Positions 40,347-50,475 of a DNA stretch of 64,000 bases are shown one piece after another. Origin of the DNA: Rhizobium bangladeshense (GTDB taxonomy: Bacteria; Pseudomonadota; Alphaproteobacteria; Rhizobiales; Rhizobiaceae). Positions within the stretch are counted from its first letter, which is position 1, and every line of letters begins with the position of its first letter. Under the pieces are notes generated by a model. That model was not told the DNA's origin, did not search any database, and worked only from the letters and a program-made list of their open reading frames with translations. The stretch covers positions 310,001 through 374,000 of the forward strand of contig NZ_LYPL01000004.1 in the NCBI RefSeq assembly GCF_001662075.1. Direction: 5' to 3'. Position numbers and translations under genes: made by a program.

Positions 40347-42331
40347 TCCGCCGGCTCCATTGCCGGAGTTGCCGGCTTCGCCTTGCGGCGCGGGGCGCCG
40401 ACACGCAGGCGCCGGTCGCTGAGCGAGACGAGGCCGCCGAAGGCCATGAACACCGCTCCGCCCCAGATGCAAAGAATGAACGGCTTCCACCAGATACGGA
40501 CGACGATACCGCCGTCCTTGGTGGCGTCACCGAGCGATACATAGAGCTGGCTGAGCCCGAAGGTCAGGATGCCGGCCTCCGTCGTCGGCATCTGGCGGGC
40601 AGTGTAGAGGCGCTTGGCCGACCAGGTATCGGCAACCGCGACACCGGCGCGCCGGACGGTGAAGTGGCCGCGGTCCTCGGTATAGTTCGGCCCGGTCGCC
40701 GGCTGCATGCCGTCGAAATGCAGACTGTAACCGCCGGCCTCGGTCACCTCACCGGGCTTCATCTCGATGACATACTCGCTCTCGAACGTTGTGACCGCGA
40801 CGATGCCGAGCACGGTGACGCCGAGCCCGGCATGGGCAAGGGCCGTGCCGAAGGCCGAACGCGGCAGGCCGGAAAGCCGGCGCCAGGCGAGACTGGCCGC
40901 GACTTTGCCGATGCCGGCGCGGTACCACAGATCGGCTACCGCACCGAGGATCAGAAACAGCCCGGCAGCGAGGCCGAGCACCGAAAGCACCGGCCCGCCA
41001 TGTTCGATGTAGAAGAAGACCACCGCGGCAAGGAAGGCGAGACCTGCGATGACATAGAGCCGCTGCAGAGCACCGAGCAGATCGCCGCGCTTCCAGGCCA
41101 GCATCGGCCCGAAGGGCACGATGACGATGAGCGGCGCCATCAGCAGGCCGAAGGTCAGGTTGAAGAAAGGCGCTCCGACGGAAATCTTATCGCCGGTCAG
41201 CGTTTCCAAAAGCAGCGGATAGAGCGTGCCTGTGAGCACCGTGCCGCAGGCGACCGTCAGGATCAGATTGTTGACGACGAGCGCGCCCTCGCGCGAGATC
41301 GGCGCAAACAGCCCGCCTGCCGACAGCTTCGGCGCGCGGAAGGCGAAGAGCGACAGCGCCCCGCCGATGAAGATCAGCAGGATGCAGAGAATGAAGACGC
41401 CGCGGGAGGGGTCGCTGGCAAAGGCGTGCACCGAGGTCAGCACACCGGAGCGCACCAGGAAGGTGCCCATCAGCGACAGCGAGAAGGTGAGGATGGCGAG
41501 CAGCACCGTCCAGATCTTCAGCGCCTCGCGCTTCTCCATGACGAGCGCCGAATGCAGCAGTGCGGTGCCGGCGAGCCACGGCATGAAGGAGGCGTTTTCC
41601 ACCGGGTCCCAGAACCACCAGCCGCCCCAGCCGAGCTCGTAGTAGGCCCAGTAGGAGCCCATGGCGATGCCAAGCGTCAGAAAGGTCCAGGCGGCCAGCG
41701 TCCAGGGCCGCACCCAGCGTGCCCAGGCGGCGTCGATGCGCGCTTCCAGGAGGGCCGCAACGGCAAAGGAGAAGCAGACGGAGAAGCCGACATAACCGAG
41801 ATAGAGCAGCGGCGGGTGGATCGCGAGGCCGATATCCTGAAGAACCGGGTTGAGATCGCGGCCTTCGGCCGGCGCCGGATCGAGGCGCAGGAAGGGATTG
41901 GAGGTCAGCAGGATGAACAGCGTGAAGGCGACCGAAATCCAGGCCTGCACGGCCAGCACATTGGCCTTCAGCGTCTCCGGCAGATTGCGGCCGAAGACGG
42001 CGACCAGCGCGCTGAACAGCGTCAGGATCAACAGCCAGAGCATCATCGATCCCTCGTGATTGCCCCAGACGCCGGAATATTTATAGAGCAGCGGCACCAG
42101 CGAATGCGAATTCTCCCAGACGTTCTCGACCGAGAAGTCCGAGACGACATGGGCGTAGGTCAGCGCGGCGAAGGAGAAGGTGACAAGCGAAAACATCGCC
42201 AGCGAGCCGATCGTCGCCACATCCATCATCGCCCGGTCGTGACGACGGGCTCCGATCACCGGCACGATGGAGAGGATGAGCGCCGTGGCGAGCGCCAGCA
42301 CCAGCGCGTAATGGCCGATCTCGATGATCAT
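40343..42331 (-). CDS. ccmF: Heme lyase subunit CcmF (CycK)
   Basis: 662 residues with 14 or so membrane helices and the CcmF tryptophan-rich motif [20 protein letters not shown] near residue 220, as well as [20 protein letters not shown]. CcmF takes haem from CcmE and attaches it to apocytochrome c. It overlaps ccmE (ATGA) upstream and ccmH downstream. Essential for all c-type cytochromes, including FixO, FixP, NapB and NapC in this window. Confidence 0.95.
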   Translation of the reverse strand: MIIEIGHYALVLALATALILSIVPVIGARRHDRAMMDVATIGSLAMFSLVTFSFAALTYAHVVSDFSVENVWENSHSLVPLLYKYSGVWGNHEGSMMLWLLILTLFSALVAVFGRNLPETLKANVLAVQAWISVAFTLFILLTSNPFLRLDPAPAEGRDLNPVLQDIGLAIHPPLLYLGYVGFSVCFSFAVAALLEARIDAAWARWVRPWTLAAWTFLTLGIAMGSYWAYYELGWGGWWFWDPVENASFMPWLAGTALLHSALVMEKREALKIWTVLLAILTFSLSLMGTFLVRSGVLTSVHAFASDPSRGVFILCILLIFIGGALSLFAFRAPKLSAGGLFAPISREGALVVNNLILTVACGTVLTGTLYPLLLETLTGDKISVGAPFFNLTFGLLMAPLIVIVPFGPMLAWKRGDLLGALQRLYVIAGLAFLAAVVFFYIEHGGPVLSVLGLAAGLFLILGAVADLWYRAGIGKVAASLAWRRLSGLPRSAFGTALAHAGLGVTVLGIVAVTTFESEYVIEMKPGEVTEAGGYSLHFDGMQPATGPNYTEDRGHFTVRRAGVAVADTWSAKRLYTARQMPTTEAGILTFGLSQLYVSLGDATKDGGIVVRIWWKPFILCIWGGAVFMAFGGLVSLSDRRLRVGAPRRKAKPATPAMEPAE

Positions 42332-42780
42332 TGCTTAGGCTCCCCGTGCTGCCACAGACCCTGCTCCTTGAGCTTGTCCGCCACTTCCTTCGGAACATAA
42401 CGCTCGTCATGCTTGGCTAGAACCGTATCGGCCGAGAAGATCTGGCTCCCGGCCTCGAACGTTCCTTCCGTCACCACTCCCTGTCCCTCCCGGAAGAGGT
42501 CTGGAAGGATTCCCGCATATCTAACGTGCACGACCGCCCCGCCCGGATCGGTCACGGAGAACTCGACGAACGTCCCGGAGCCTCGGACGATGCTGCGCTC
42601 TCCTACCAGACCACCCAGTCGAATTCTTGCTCCCGGACGAACGTCGCCGGAGGCCAAGTCAGATGGCATGTAGAAATAGGCGATGGACTGGCTGAAGGCG
42701 AACATCACAAGCAGCACTGCGGCCAAGATGAACCCCATGCCGACGCCAATCACCGCCAGGCGCTTCTGTTTGCGTGTCAT
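42328..42780 (-). CDS. ccmE: Periplasmic heme chaperone CcmE (CycJ)
   Basis: 150 residues. N-terminal anchor ([20 protein letters not shown]), then a beta-barrel with [20 protein letters not shown], and the haem-binding segment [20 protein letters not shown] with the covalent-haem His in AKHDERY. It receives haem from CcmC and passes it to CcmF. Overlaps ccmI and ccmF by 4 bases each. Confidence 0.95.
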   Translation of the reverse strand: MTRKQKRLAVIGVGMGFILAAVLLVMFAFSQSIAYFYMPSDLASGDVRPGARIRLGGLVGERSIVRGSGTFVEFSVTDPGGAVVHVRYAGILPDLFREGQGVVTEGTFEAGSQIFSADTVLAKHDERYVPKEVADKLKEQGLWQHGEPKQ

Positions 42781-43859
42781 TCCGTCTTTCCCTTGCCGAT
42801 ACCGTACTCGCGTGCCACCGCAATCAATTTCCTGACGCTTTCGCCGTCCGTTGAGAAGGCTGCCAACGCGCGATCCAGCGCATCGGCTGCACGATCCATT
42901 TCGTTCAACACCGCATAGGAGCGCACGAGCCGCATCCAGCCGTCGAGATCATCGGGGTCCGTCTTGAGCCTCGCGTCCAGACTTTCGACCATATCGCGGA
43001 TCGTCTGCTGCTGTTCGGCGGGGGCAAGGCTCTGCGCACCGGCCAGGCTTTCACCATTCCTCGCGATGTGCTCGTTGACGAGCGGCAGCCACGGCGCGCC
43101 GGGCGGCGAATCCTTGACGATGGCTTCGAAGGCGGCCTTCGCCTCGGCGGTGTCGCCTGCCTGCTCGCTGGCGAGCGCCACATAGTATTTTGCACGCGGA
43201 TTGCGCGGCTGGAGCTCCAGTAACGCTTCAAGCACCCGACGAGCCTCTGCGGTGACCGTGCCATTGGAGGACGCCAGCACTGCTTCGGCAAGCCCATCCA
43301 GTCTGATCGCGCTCGGCCCAAGGAGCCGGATGGCATTTCGATAGGCCTTGTCCGCATCCGCGACGCGATTGGTGCGAAGATAGATCGGAGCGATGACGTC
43401 CCATCCCCGGCCGTCGTTCGGAACCCGCACAAGATGCTCTTCGGTCTTACGAATCAGGATGGCGAGGTCCTGTCCCGGCTCGTCAAGCCTTTGTTGCAGA
43501 GCCTTAGACGGGAGTTCTGGAGAGCCGAACGCGACGTAGGTGGAGATGCTGGCGATAGATAGAAACGCGGCGACGCTCAGCTTCAATGCGACCGGCGACC
43601 GGGAGGAGGACCACTCGACGCGAACGGCGTCGGCCTCGCGAAACAGCCTTCTGGCGGTTTCCGCTCTTGCTACTTGATGGTCGTCCGGAGCGATGCGTCC
43701 CGCCGCCAACTCCCTGTCGAGTTCCTCGAGCTGGTCGCGATAGACTCGGGCGCCATCCTTTCCGCCGTCCGAGACCGCCGTTCGTATCGGGGACAGCGGA
43801 TGAAGGAGCGCGGCCGTGACGACCGCCGTCATGACGGCGAATGTAATCCAGATGATCAT
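42777..43859 (-). CDS. ccmI: Cytochrome c-type biogenesis protein CcmI (CycH)
   Basis: 360 residues: a membrane segment at the N-terminus ([20 protein letters not shown]), a cytoplasmic leucine-zipper-like loop ([20 protein letters not shown]), a second helix near 90-108 and a periplasmic TPR domain. It binds apocytochrome C-termini and escorts them to CcmF/H. First gene of ccmIEFH, after a FixK-type box 60 bases upstream. Confidence 0.93.
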   Translation of the reverse strand: MIIWITFAVMTAVVTAALLHPLSPIRTAVSDGGKDGARVYRDQLEELDRELAAGRIAPDDHQVARAETARRLFREADAVRVEWSSSRSPVALKLSVAAFLSIASISTYVAFGSPELPSKALQQRLDEPGQDLAILIRKTEEHLVRVPNDGRGWDVIAPIYLRTNRVADADKAYRNAIRLLGPSAIRLDGLAEAVLASSNGTVTAEARRVLEALLELQPRNPRAKYYVALASEQAGDTAEAKAAFEAIVKDSPPGAPWLPLVNEHIARNGESLAGAQSLAPAEQQQTIRDMVESLDARLKTDPDDLDGWMRLVRSYAVLNEMDRAADALDRALAAFSTDGESVRKLIAVAREYGIGKGKTE

Positions 43860-43912
43860 GGTTCAGGTTGCTCTGTTGCGAGGGCAACATAGCGTCCGCG
43901 TGGCACGGAACA

Positions 43913-43926
43913 TTGACGCCGATCAA
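43913..43926. promoter_or_regulatory. FixK/FNR box upstream of ccmIEFH
   Basis: TTGACGCCGATCAA, one mismatch in the left half. Centre 60 bases from the ccmI start, the same distance as at hemA. Confidence 0.7.
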
Positions 43927-43937
43927 TTACGCGCGCG

Positions 43938-44657
43938 TTAGGCGAAGCGCCCCGTGAACACGTAGCCGACACTCCTCACGGACTGGATCAGGGCCGGAGT
44001 TTTGGGATCCGGCTCGATCTTCTTGCGAAGCCGCACGATCTGGGCGTCGATCGTCCTGTCGAATGCTTCCAGGTTCCGGTTCCGCGTCAAATCCATGAGA
44101 GTGTCTCTGGTCAGGACACGGCCGGCATTCCGCAGAAAGACGACGAGCATGTCGAATTCGCCCGAGGTCAAGGGAATGTCGTCCCCCCCCGGAGACGTCA
44201 GTTTCCGCCGGGGGACGTCCAGAACGAAGCCCTCAAACCGAAACGTCTCGTCGGGAACTGCGGCCTGCGTCTTGGGCTGAGCGGCGCCGGCTCGACGCCG
44301 GAGGACGGTTCGCAGGCGTGCGAGCAGCTCCCGAAGGTGGAACGGCTTGGCGACATAGTCGTCCGCCCCGAATTCGAGGCCGATGACCTTGTCAGTCACG
44401 TCGTCCTGCCCTGTCAGCATGAGCACCGGGACGTCGGAGCCGCTTCGAAGCTCCTTCAGCAGGTCGAAGCCGTTCTCGCCGCCCGGCAGCACGAGGTCCA
44501 GAAAGATCGCGGCGAACGAGCCTCTGGAGAGTTCGGACCGCATTCCGGCGCCGTTTGCGACCGCAGTGACGCGGTAGCCGTTATCCTCGAAGTATCGGGC
44601 GAGCATCTGCCTTATCCGGGCGTCGTCGTCGACCACGAGAATGCGATCCGATTCCAT
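43938..44657 (-). CDS. OmpR/PhoB-type response regulator, candidate FxkR-like
   Basis: 239 residues. Receiver with ILVVDDDARIRQMLARYFED, phosphoacceptor Asp in IFLDLVLPGGENGFDLLKEL, MLTGQDD and VAKPFHLRELLARL. Then a winged-helix output with LTSGEFDMLVVFLRNAGRVL, TRDTLMDLTRNRNLEAFDRT and RKKIEPDPKTPALIQSVRSV. No histidine kinase is adjacent. In R. etli, a response regulator called FxkR links a hybrid FixL to fixK transcription; this protein is a plausible equivalent because the window has a hybrid FixL and no fixJ next to it. That link is inference. It ends 12 bases from the ccmI FixK box. Confidence 0.85.
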   Translation of the reverse strand: MESDRILVVDDDARIRQMLARYFEDNGYRVTAVANGAGMRSELSRGSFAAIFLDLVLPGGENGFDLLKELRSGSDVPVLMLTGQDDVTDKVIGLEFGADDYVAKPFHLRELLARLRTVLRRRAGAAQPKTQAAVPDETFRFEGFVLDVPRRKLTSPGGDDIPLTSGEFDMLVVFLRNAGRVLTRDTLMDLTRNRNLEAFDRTIDAQIVRLRKKIEPDPKTPALIQSVRSVGYVFTGRFA

Positions 44658-44921
44658 CTACCAAGCCTCACTGCATGCCTGCGTCAGACATAACGCAGGA
44701 TTTCGCGGCACGCCACCGTCGAAGTTGCGCCTTCTTTCACAAGAACCGTCGATTAGGACAACAGCACGGGCAGAGAGGCGGGGCGACTCAGAAGTCCTCC
44801 TGGTCGTCTGACATGCCGTCATGCAATGGCCGCTAAGAGATCTCGTTGCCGATGTAACAACCGCAAATTTAAAGTGCGTCCAGCTTCCATTGACATCTGC
44901 ACACCAATTCTGGGGAGTCCG

Positions 44922-45587
44922 TCAGCAAAGCGTCCTGAGACGGTTGACGTCGTCCACGGTCACCGTCCGCCCCCTGACGTCGATTCCGCATCCCCCCAAG
45001 GTTGCGAAAGCGCGTGACAGCGCTTCCGGCGCGAGCCCCAGCTTTCCCGCCAGGATCCTCTTCTGGTAGGGGAGCCGGAAAGTGAAGCAGTTCGCTTCCG
45101 CAGGGCACCGACTCAAAAAGTAGTTGGCGACTCTTTGGGATGCGGTTTGCAGGCGGTCGGCCGCGACGCAGTCCAGCGCGGCAAGGAAGTGCTCGGACAC
45201 GATGAGGGCCAAATTGGCAAGCAGCGGAGGGTGTCGAAGCGCAAGCTCGCGCAGGCCGGCCAGATCGAACGCTGCGACTTCGGTCGCCTCCGCGGCGAGA
45301 GCCGTATGGGGATGGACGCCGCCGCCGACAACGAGATGGTCGGCGAACATCTCTCCCGGTTCCAGCACGCAGATATCGGCTTCGCGACCGCTCGATTCCC
45401 TCTTCACGAGACGCACGAGACCGTGCATCAGGTAGAAGGCGTCCTCCGCCGCCTGGCCTTCGCGGAATATCGCTTCACCGGCCTGGAACGCCCGAACGTC
45501 CACCAGCTCCTGCAGAAGTCCTGCCACCACCTGGTCGAGCCCTCGAAAAATCCTCGCATCCCGGACAATCTCATTTCTGGTAAGCAT
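44922..45587 (-). CDS. Crp/Fnr-family regulator coupled to fixS
   Basis: Starts at ATG 45587, which overlaps the fixS stop (ATGA). 221 residues: cyclic-nucleotide-type barrel (GLDQVVAGLLQELVDVRAFQ, GEAIFREGQAAEDAFYLMHG), dimer helix and a C-terminal helix-turn-helix (KRILAGKLGLAPEALSRAFA, TLGGCGIDVRGRTVTV). No N-terminal Cys cluster of FNR. In Sinorhizobium meliloti a similar Crp/Fnr gene lies next to fixS1, as I recall. The effector is unknown: nitrogen-oxide (Nnr/Dnr-like) or redox sensing are options. Confidence 0.9.
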   Translation of the reverse strand: MLTRNEIVRDARIFRGLDQVVAGLLQELVDVRAFQAGEAIFREGQAAEDAFYLMHGLVRLVKRESSGREADICVLEPGEMFADHLVVGGGVHPHTALAAEATEVAAFDLAGLRELALRHPPLLANLALIVSEHFLAALDCVAADRLQTASQRVANYFLSRCPAEANCFTFRLPYQKRILAGKLGLAPEALSRAFATLGGCGIDVRGRTVTVDDVNRLRTLC

Positions 45588-45748
45588 CACGCTTCCTTCC
45601 CTCGTTCGGGCTCGTCGTCCGCGATCGCCCGCCATGCAGCCCCCTCAAGATCCTCGTACTGGCCGCTCTTCAGCGACCAGAGAAAGGCGGCGAGACCGAC
45701 GCCTCCCATGAAAAGCGCGATAGGTATCAGGTAGATCAACATGTTCAT
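45587..45748 (-). CDS. fixS: cbb3 oxidase maturation protein FixS (CcoS)
   Basis: 53 residues: MNMLIYLIPIALFMGGVGLA begins a single transmembrane helix, followed by AFLWSLKSGQYEDLEGAAWR, the CcoS signature (FLWSLKSGQYEDLEGAA). Needed to load cofactors into the cbb3 oxidase. Start overlaps fixI stop (ATGA) and the stop overlaps the Crp/Fnr start, so fixG-fixH-fixI-fixS-crp are one chain. Confidence 0.95.
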   Translation of the reverse strand: MNMLIYLIPIALFMGGVGLAAFLWSLKSGQYEDLEGAAWRAIADDEPERGKEA

Positions 45749-48024
45749 GCGGATCGAGCCTCCGTCCGCGGAACACGGACACGGGCGTCCGGTGCCGGAG
45801 CGCGTCTCATCAGGACGTTGAGGCGCAAGGCGTTGGTGACGACGATGATCGACGACGTCGACATCGCGACCGCCGCGACGAGAGGCGTCGCCAGCCCGGC
45901 GATGGCTATCGGCACGGCCAGGACGTTGTAACCGATGGCAAGCGCGAAATTCTGTCGGACGAGCGTCGCAGAACGCCGCGCGATTTCGACGGCCTGGGGA
46001 ACGGCGTCAAGCCGATCGCTGAAGAACACGAGGTCCGCCGCGTGGCGTCCGATATCGGAGGCCGTGGCCGGAGCGATCGACACGTGGGCTGCCGCTAGCG
46101 CCGGGGCGTCGTTGATGCCGTCGCCGACCATGAGCACCCGGTGGCCGCCCATGCTCAGCGTCTGGCAGGTCTCGACCTTCTGCCTCGGGGTCAATTCCGC
46201 GAGAGCGCTGTCGATGCCCAGCTTACGGGCCGTTGCCGCCACCACGTTCTCGCGGTCGCCTGAGAGCATTATCGTCTGGAAGCCGTCGCCGCGAAGGCGT
46301 TTCACGGCCTCGGCCGCTCCAGGCCTGATCGTGTCCTCGAAGAAGAAGCGTGCGACGGCCCGGCCGTCCCTCGATAGTACGACTTCCGAGAGGGCGCCGT
46401 CGACCTTCGTCGCCTCGCCGCCGCATGCAAAGGCCGAGCTGCCAAGACGATACGCCGCCTCGTCACGCGTTGCCTCGAGCCCCCCGCCCGGCACCTCCAC
46501 CACCCTCTCGAATTGAGCGGGAGCGGGAGCGGCGCTTCGGACGAGGGCCTGTGAGAGAGGATGCCTTGAGTGAACCGCCAGCCCGGCCGCGCAGGCAACG
46601 TCGGCGTCGTTCTCGGCCTCGAAGGAAACGAGGCGGGGAGTTCCCATCGTCAGCGTGCCGGTCTTGTCGAACGCGACGAGGTCGATTTCCGACAGCCTCT
46701 CCAGTGCCGAACCGTCCTTGACCATGACACCTCGGCGGAATAGTTCCCCGGCGGCGACGACCTGCACGACCGGGACGGCCAGCCCGAGCGCGCAGGGGCA
46801 CGTGATGATCAGCACGGCAACGGCGACGAGCATCGCCTGTTTCCAGTCGCCGCCCAGGAAGCCCCATCCGAGGAACGAAACGAGCGCCAGGAGATGGACG
46901 ACCGGAGAATAGAGCGAAGCCGCGCGGTCGGCTATTCTGCGGTAGCGGGCTCTTCCTCCCTCCGCAGCCTCCATGAGCGCGATGATCTCAGAAAGAAGAG
47001 AATTCCTCGCGAGCTTCGTGGCGCGGACCACGAGCGATCCTGTCAGGTTCATTGCGCCGGAGCTTACGCAAGTCCCCCCGTGAACCGAGGCCGGGCTGCT
47101 TTCGCCGGTGACGATCGAGAGGTCGACTTCGCTTTCTCCCCTGACGACCACGCCGTCGACGGGGATGCGTTCGCCCGCCGGGATCGCAACGTCGTCGCCT
47201 ACCACGATATCCTCGACGGCGACGAAACGGCGGGAGCCGTCCGGCTGAACAAGCAGCGCGCCGCGGGGCGCGATACGAGCAAGACCATTGATGGCCGCTC
47301 TGGCCTTCTCACGCATCATATGATCCAGCGCCCGGCCGATCAACAGGAAGAACAGCAACGAGACGGTCGCATCGAACCAGGCGTGCTCGCCGTGATGCAT
47401 GGTCTCCCAGAGGGATACCGCGTAGGAGAGCGTCACCGCGAGTGAAATCGGCACGTCCATGTTGGTCCGGCCATGCTTGAGCGCATTCCACGCCGACTGG
47501 AAGAAAAACCGCCCGGCATAGATCAAGGTGGGAGCCGCGATCAGGGCCGAAATCCAGTGGAACATGTCACGCGTCGCAGCATCTGCTCCGGACCAGACGG
47601 AAACCGACAGCAGCATGATGTTTGCGGCGGCGAAGCCGGCCACGCCGACCGCGAGGAGTAGCTGGTTGCGGGTACTGTCGTTCTCCGTCGCGACGGGCGT
47701 GAACAGATGGGCGCGATAACCCGCGCCGTCGATCGCTTCGAGTATACGCGCCGGGTTCGTGGGCTCATCCTTTTCGCGCTCCGAGTAGACGCAGGTGACG
47801 CGCCGGGAGGTAAGATTCACCCTGGCCTTCTTCACGAAAGGCAGCGCCTTCAGCGCCTTCTCGATCGTCTGGATGCAGGCGCCGCAATGGACATCCGGAA
47901 CGCTGAGATCGAGCTGGTGCAGTCCTTCTCCGAGCGGGTGGCTCGCCAGCGCGACTTCCTCGGCACTGAAGGCCTTGGCACTCATCGCGAGCACCGCCTC
48001 GGCGTTCATCATGCAGCACGTCAT
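45745..48024 (-). CDS. fixI: Copper-transporting P1B-type ATPase FixI (CcoI)
   Basis: 759 residues. N-terminal metal-binding domain with DVHCGACIQTIEKAL, eight membrane helices, metal-pathway motif ITCPCALGLAVPVV, phosphorylation site AFDKTGTLTMGTPR, HP motif HSRHPLSQAL and hinge MVGDGINDAPALAAA. CcoI exports or delivers copper for the cbb3 oxidase CuB site. It overlaps fixH and fixS by 4 bases each. Confidence 0.95.
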   Translation of the reverse strand: MTCCMMNAEAVLAMSAKAFSAEEVALASHPLGEGLHQLDLSVPDVHCGACIQTIEKALKALPFVKKARVNLTSRRVTCVYSEREKDEPTNPARILEAIDGAGYRAHLFTPVATENDSTRNQLLLAVGVAGFAAANIMLLSVSVWSGADAATRDMFHWISALIAAPTLIYAGRFFFQSAWNALKHGRTNMDVPISLAVTLSYAVSLWETMHHGEHAWFDATVSLLFFLLIGRALDHMMREKARAAINGLARIAPRGALLVQPDGSRRFVAVEDIVVGDDVAIPAGERIPVDGVVVRGESEVDLSIVTGESSPASVHGGTCVSSGAMNLTGSLVVRATKLARNSLLSEIIALMEAAEGGRARYRRIADRAASLYSPVVHLLALVSFLGWGFLGGDWKQAMLVAVAVLIITCPCALGLAVPVVQVVAAGELFRRGVMVKDGSALERLSEIDLVAFDKTGTLTMGTPRLVSFEAENDADVACAAGLAVHSRHPLSQALVRSAAPAPAQFERVVEVPGGGLEATRDEAAYRLGSSAFACGGEATKVDGALSEVVLSRDGRAVARFFFEDTIRPGAAEAVKRLRGDGFQTIMLSGDRENVVAATARKLGIDSALAELTPRQKVETCQTLSMGGHRVLMVGDGINDAPALAAAHVSIAPATASDIGRHAADLVFFSDRLDAVPQAVEIARRSATLVRQNFALAIGYNVLAVPIAIAGLATPLVAAVAMSTSSIIVVTNALRLNVLMRRAPAPDARVRVPRTEARSA

Positions 48025-48506
48025 CGGACGAACTCCGCCGTGTCGAATCGCAGGGCTTCATGCATCACGGTCATCCCGTCTCGCTTAGAAATCAGTTCGA
48101 CGATCCAGTCGCCCGAAGGCACGTGGTGGTCGACCTCGAAGCGACCTTCGGCGACCTTCTTCAAAGCGGCGGTGAAGTCCTCATGGTCGCCCACCGGCCT
48201 ACGGAAAGCAGCGGTCACCTCTTCGGCAGGAGCGGGCGAACCGTCTCGATTATGGAGGTTGTAGGTGAAAACGTTGCCGCGTAGCGAAATGTCGCCCGAG
48301 ACTCCGGTCGCCGCCATGGCCTTGATCGCGGATGCTTTCTGGTTGAACTGCTGGCTCGCTACGTAGGTGTTCTCGACCACCAGACCACTCCAGCTCGCGG
48401 AGGCGAACCAGGCCATCGTCACGTTGACGGAGATTACCACGGCGAAGAAGGCGCATGTCGTCAGCAGCATGTGCCGGCCCGTGAATCCTTTGTCGGTTCT
48501 GCTCAT
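48021..48506 (-). CDS. fixH: cbb3 oxidase assembly protein FixH (CcoH)
   Basis: 161 residues: one N-terminal membrane segment (MLLTTCAFFAVVISVNVTMA), the family's GLVVENTYVASQQFN just after it, and a periplasmic immunoglobulin-like domain. CcoH stabilises cbb3 subunits during assembly. Coupled by ATGA overlaps to fixG and fixI. Confidence 0.93.
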   Translation of the reverse strand: MSRTDKGFTGRHMLLTTCAFFAVVISVNVTMAWFASASWSGLVVENTYVASQQFNQKASAIKAMAATGVSGDISLRGNVFTYNLHNRDGSPAPAEEVTAAFRRPVGDHEDFTAALKKVAEGRFEVDHHVPSGDWIVELISKRDGMTVMHEALRFDTAEFVR

Positions 48507-50071
48507 TTTATGTCTCCGGGTGAATTGAAGGCCGCGCGGTAGGTGGCGCGGTCGGAGTTATCTTCGTCTCCGATCGCGAAAAGGAACTCGTCCACCGAAG
48601 CGCCGGAGGGCCGGCTGGTCACGAAGACCTTGACGGTCGTCGCGACGTCGGGCGCTGCGTCCAGCACGAAGCTGCGCGCGTCCTCCTTGCCCAGTTCAGG
48701 AATGCGCATCGTCGCGCCCTCGAGTCCCGATATGGTCAATTCGATCTTTCTGGGCTTGGGCACCATATTGAGGATGCGCAGCGTATAGCCGTTGCGGATC
48801 GACCCGTCGCTTTCCAGAACGAACTGCGGATTGCGGTCGTGGACGACGTTGAGCTCAAGCCTGTCCCGCATGGCGAGGTGGACGATCATGCCCGCGCCGA
48901 TCATGCACCACACCGCCGCATAGAAGACCACGCGCGCTCTGAAGATGATCCTCCAGTCGAAGTGCCTGATGCCGTCGACGAACGACCCGTCCGGCCCGCG
49001 CACCCTGGAGGGCTGGACCGGCGTCCGCCCCCCGTCGGTCGCAATCGCCATGTTGTCCGCATACTCGCTGAGGGTGGCGTAGGCGATGAGACCTCGGGGC
49101 TTGCCGATCTTGTTCATGACGCCGTCGCAGGCGTCGATGCAGAGCGCGCAGGTGATGCACTCCATCTGCTGGCCATCGCGAATGTCGATTCCCATGGGAC
49201 AGACGGCGACGCAGGCGTTGCAGTCTACACAGTCGCCCACAGGCTGTCCCAAGGCCTGAGCCTTTTTGGAATGCCGGGAGCGCTGCTCGCCGCGCCAGTC
49301 GTTGTAGGTGACGACGAGGGAATTCTCGTCTAGCATGGCACCCTGGATGCGCGGCCACGGGCACATGTACGTGCAGACCTGCTCGCGCATCAGCCCGCCG
49401 AGCACGTAGGTCGTCGCAGTGAGCGTCGCCACCGTCGCATAGGCGACCATCGGCGCGTCCCCGGTGAAGAGCGACACGGCAAGGCCGGGAGCGTCTGAGA
49501 AATAGAAGATCCAGGCGCCGCCGGTCACCACGCCGATCGCCAGCCAGATGGCATGTTTCACAACACGTTTCCGAGCCTTGTCGAACGTCCACTGGGCCGC
49601 GTCGAGCTTCATCCTGGCGTTGCGGTCGCCCTCGACCCAACGTTCGACGACCAGAAAGAGATCGACCCAGACGGTCTGCGGACAGGCGTAGCCGCACCAG
49701 GCGCGACCGACGGCGGAAGTCACCAGAAACAGCCCGGAGCCGGCCATGACGAGAAGACCGGCCACGTAATAGAATTCCTGTGGCCATATCTCGATGAAGA
49801 AGAAGTAGAAGCGGCGGGACGCCAAATCGACGAGGATCGCCTGGTCGGGAGCGTATTCGCCCCGGCCCCATCGGAGCCAGGGAGCGATATAGTAGATGCC
49901 TAGCGTGACCAGCATCACCAGCCACTTGAATCGGCGGAAGCGGCCTTCCGCACGCTTGGGGAAGATCTTCTTACGTGCAGCGTAGAGCGGCTCGCGGTTC
50001 CGGCGCGCGTTGACGGGCTCCGCGTTCACGCGCTCGACGTTGTTGGGATCCGGGGCAGTGTAAAGGTTCAT
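48503..50071 (-). CDS. fixG: Membrane ferredoxin-like protein FixG (CcoG)
   Basis: Start at ATG 50071 (MNLYTAPDPNNVERVNAEPV) with GGAAGC ahead; the ATG at 50089 is less likely. 522 residues. Several membrane helices, conserved AWCGYACPQTVWVDLFLVVE, then two 4Fe-4S motifs GDCVDCNACVAVCPMGIDIR and CITCALCIDAC, and a C-terminal immunoglobulin-like domain. CcoG is linked to copper reduction for cbb3 assembly. First gene of fixGHIS-crp. Confidence 0.94.
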   Translation of the reverse strand: MNLYTAPDPNNVERVNAEPVNARRNREPLYAARKKIFPKRAEGRFRRFKWLVMLVTLGIYYIAPWLRWGRGEYAPDQAILVDLASRRFYFFFIEIWPQEFYYVAGLLVMAGSGLFLVTSAVGRAWCGYACPQTVWVDLFLVVERWVEGDRNARMKLDAAQWTFDKARKRVVKHAIWLAIGVVTGGAWIFYFSDAPGLAVSLFTGDAPMVAYATVATLTATTYVLGGLMREQVCTYMCPWPRIQGAMLDENSLVVTYNDWRGEQRSRHSKKAQALGQPVGDCVDCNACVAVCPMGIDIRDGQQMECITCALCIDACDGVMNKIGKPRGLIAYATLSEYADNMAIATDGGRTPVQPSRVRGPDGSFVDGIRHFDWRIIFRARVVFYAAVWCMIGAGMIVHLAMRDRLELNVVHDRNPQFVLESDGSIRNGYTLRILNMVPKPRKIELTISGLEGATMRIPELGKEDARSFVLDAAPDVATTVKVFVTSRPSGASVDEFLFAIGDEDNSDRATYRAAFNSPGDIK

Positions 50072-50120
50072 TTGCCGCTTCCTTTCCACCGAGTTCTCCC
50101 AGCTCTCCGTCAGCTCGTCC

Positions 50121-50134
50121 TTGATTCAAATCAA
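50121..50134. promoter_or_regulatory. FixK/FNR box upstream of fixG
   Basis: TTGATTCAAATCAA, a perfect consensus palindrome. Centre 56 bases upstream of the fixG start. Confidence 0.8.
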
Positions 50135-50304
50135 GAACGGCGTCTTCGAAAAACGGCCACGCCAGAAAGGCCGCGGCCGAGCAGGAACTGCTGAACTGAG
50201 AGCGGCCACGCCTCGGAGGGTTCGAGACGTGGCCGGGAGGAACTGCGGGGGAGATATCCGCTGGGACGTCCTCGATCGACTACCGGCTGGTCGTCCGATG
50301 GTCT

Positions 50305-50318
50305 TTGAGCGCAGTCAA
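50305..50318. promoter_or_regulatory. Second FixK/FNR-type box, 184 bases beyond the fixG box
   Basis: TTGAGCGCAGTCAA (TTGAG-N4-GTCAA), with a T and an A extending the symmetry. It is in the 404-base fixP-fixG gap, which has no gene. A weaker or additional site for fixG. Confidence 0.5.
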
Positions 50319-50475
50319 ACTCACCATCGAATTTCCGATTTTCTCGGGTTCTTCTCGCTCGCATTCCGGGGCTACGGGCTTCGCCCGAACGGAGACGCGC
50401 GAATGGACCACCGAGCGTGGCAGCCCGTAGAGTGCAAGCAGTGGATCATGATCATGGGCGCTCATGTCGCACTCC

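Noticed and set aside
40664..42400. A 578-codon plus-strand frame rich in Gln, Arg and Glu
   Set aside because: Antisense to ccmF; composition is that of a reversed membrane protein.
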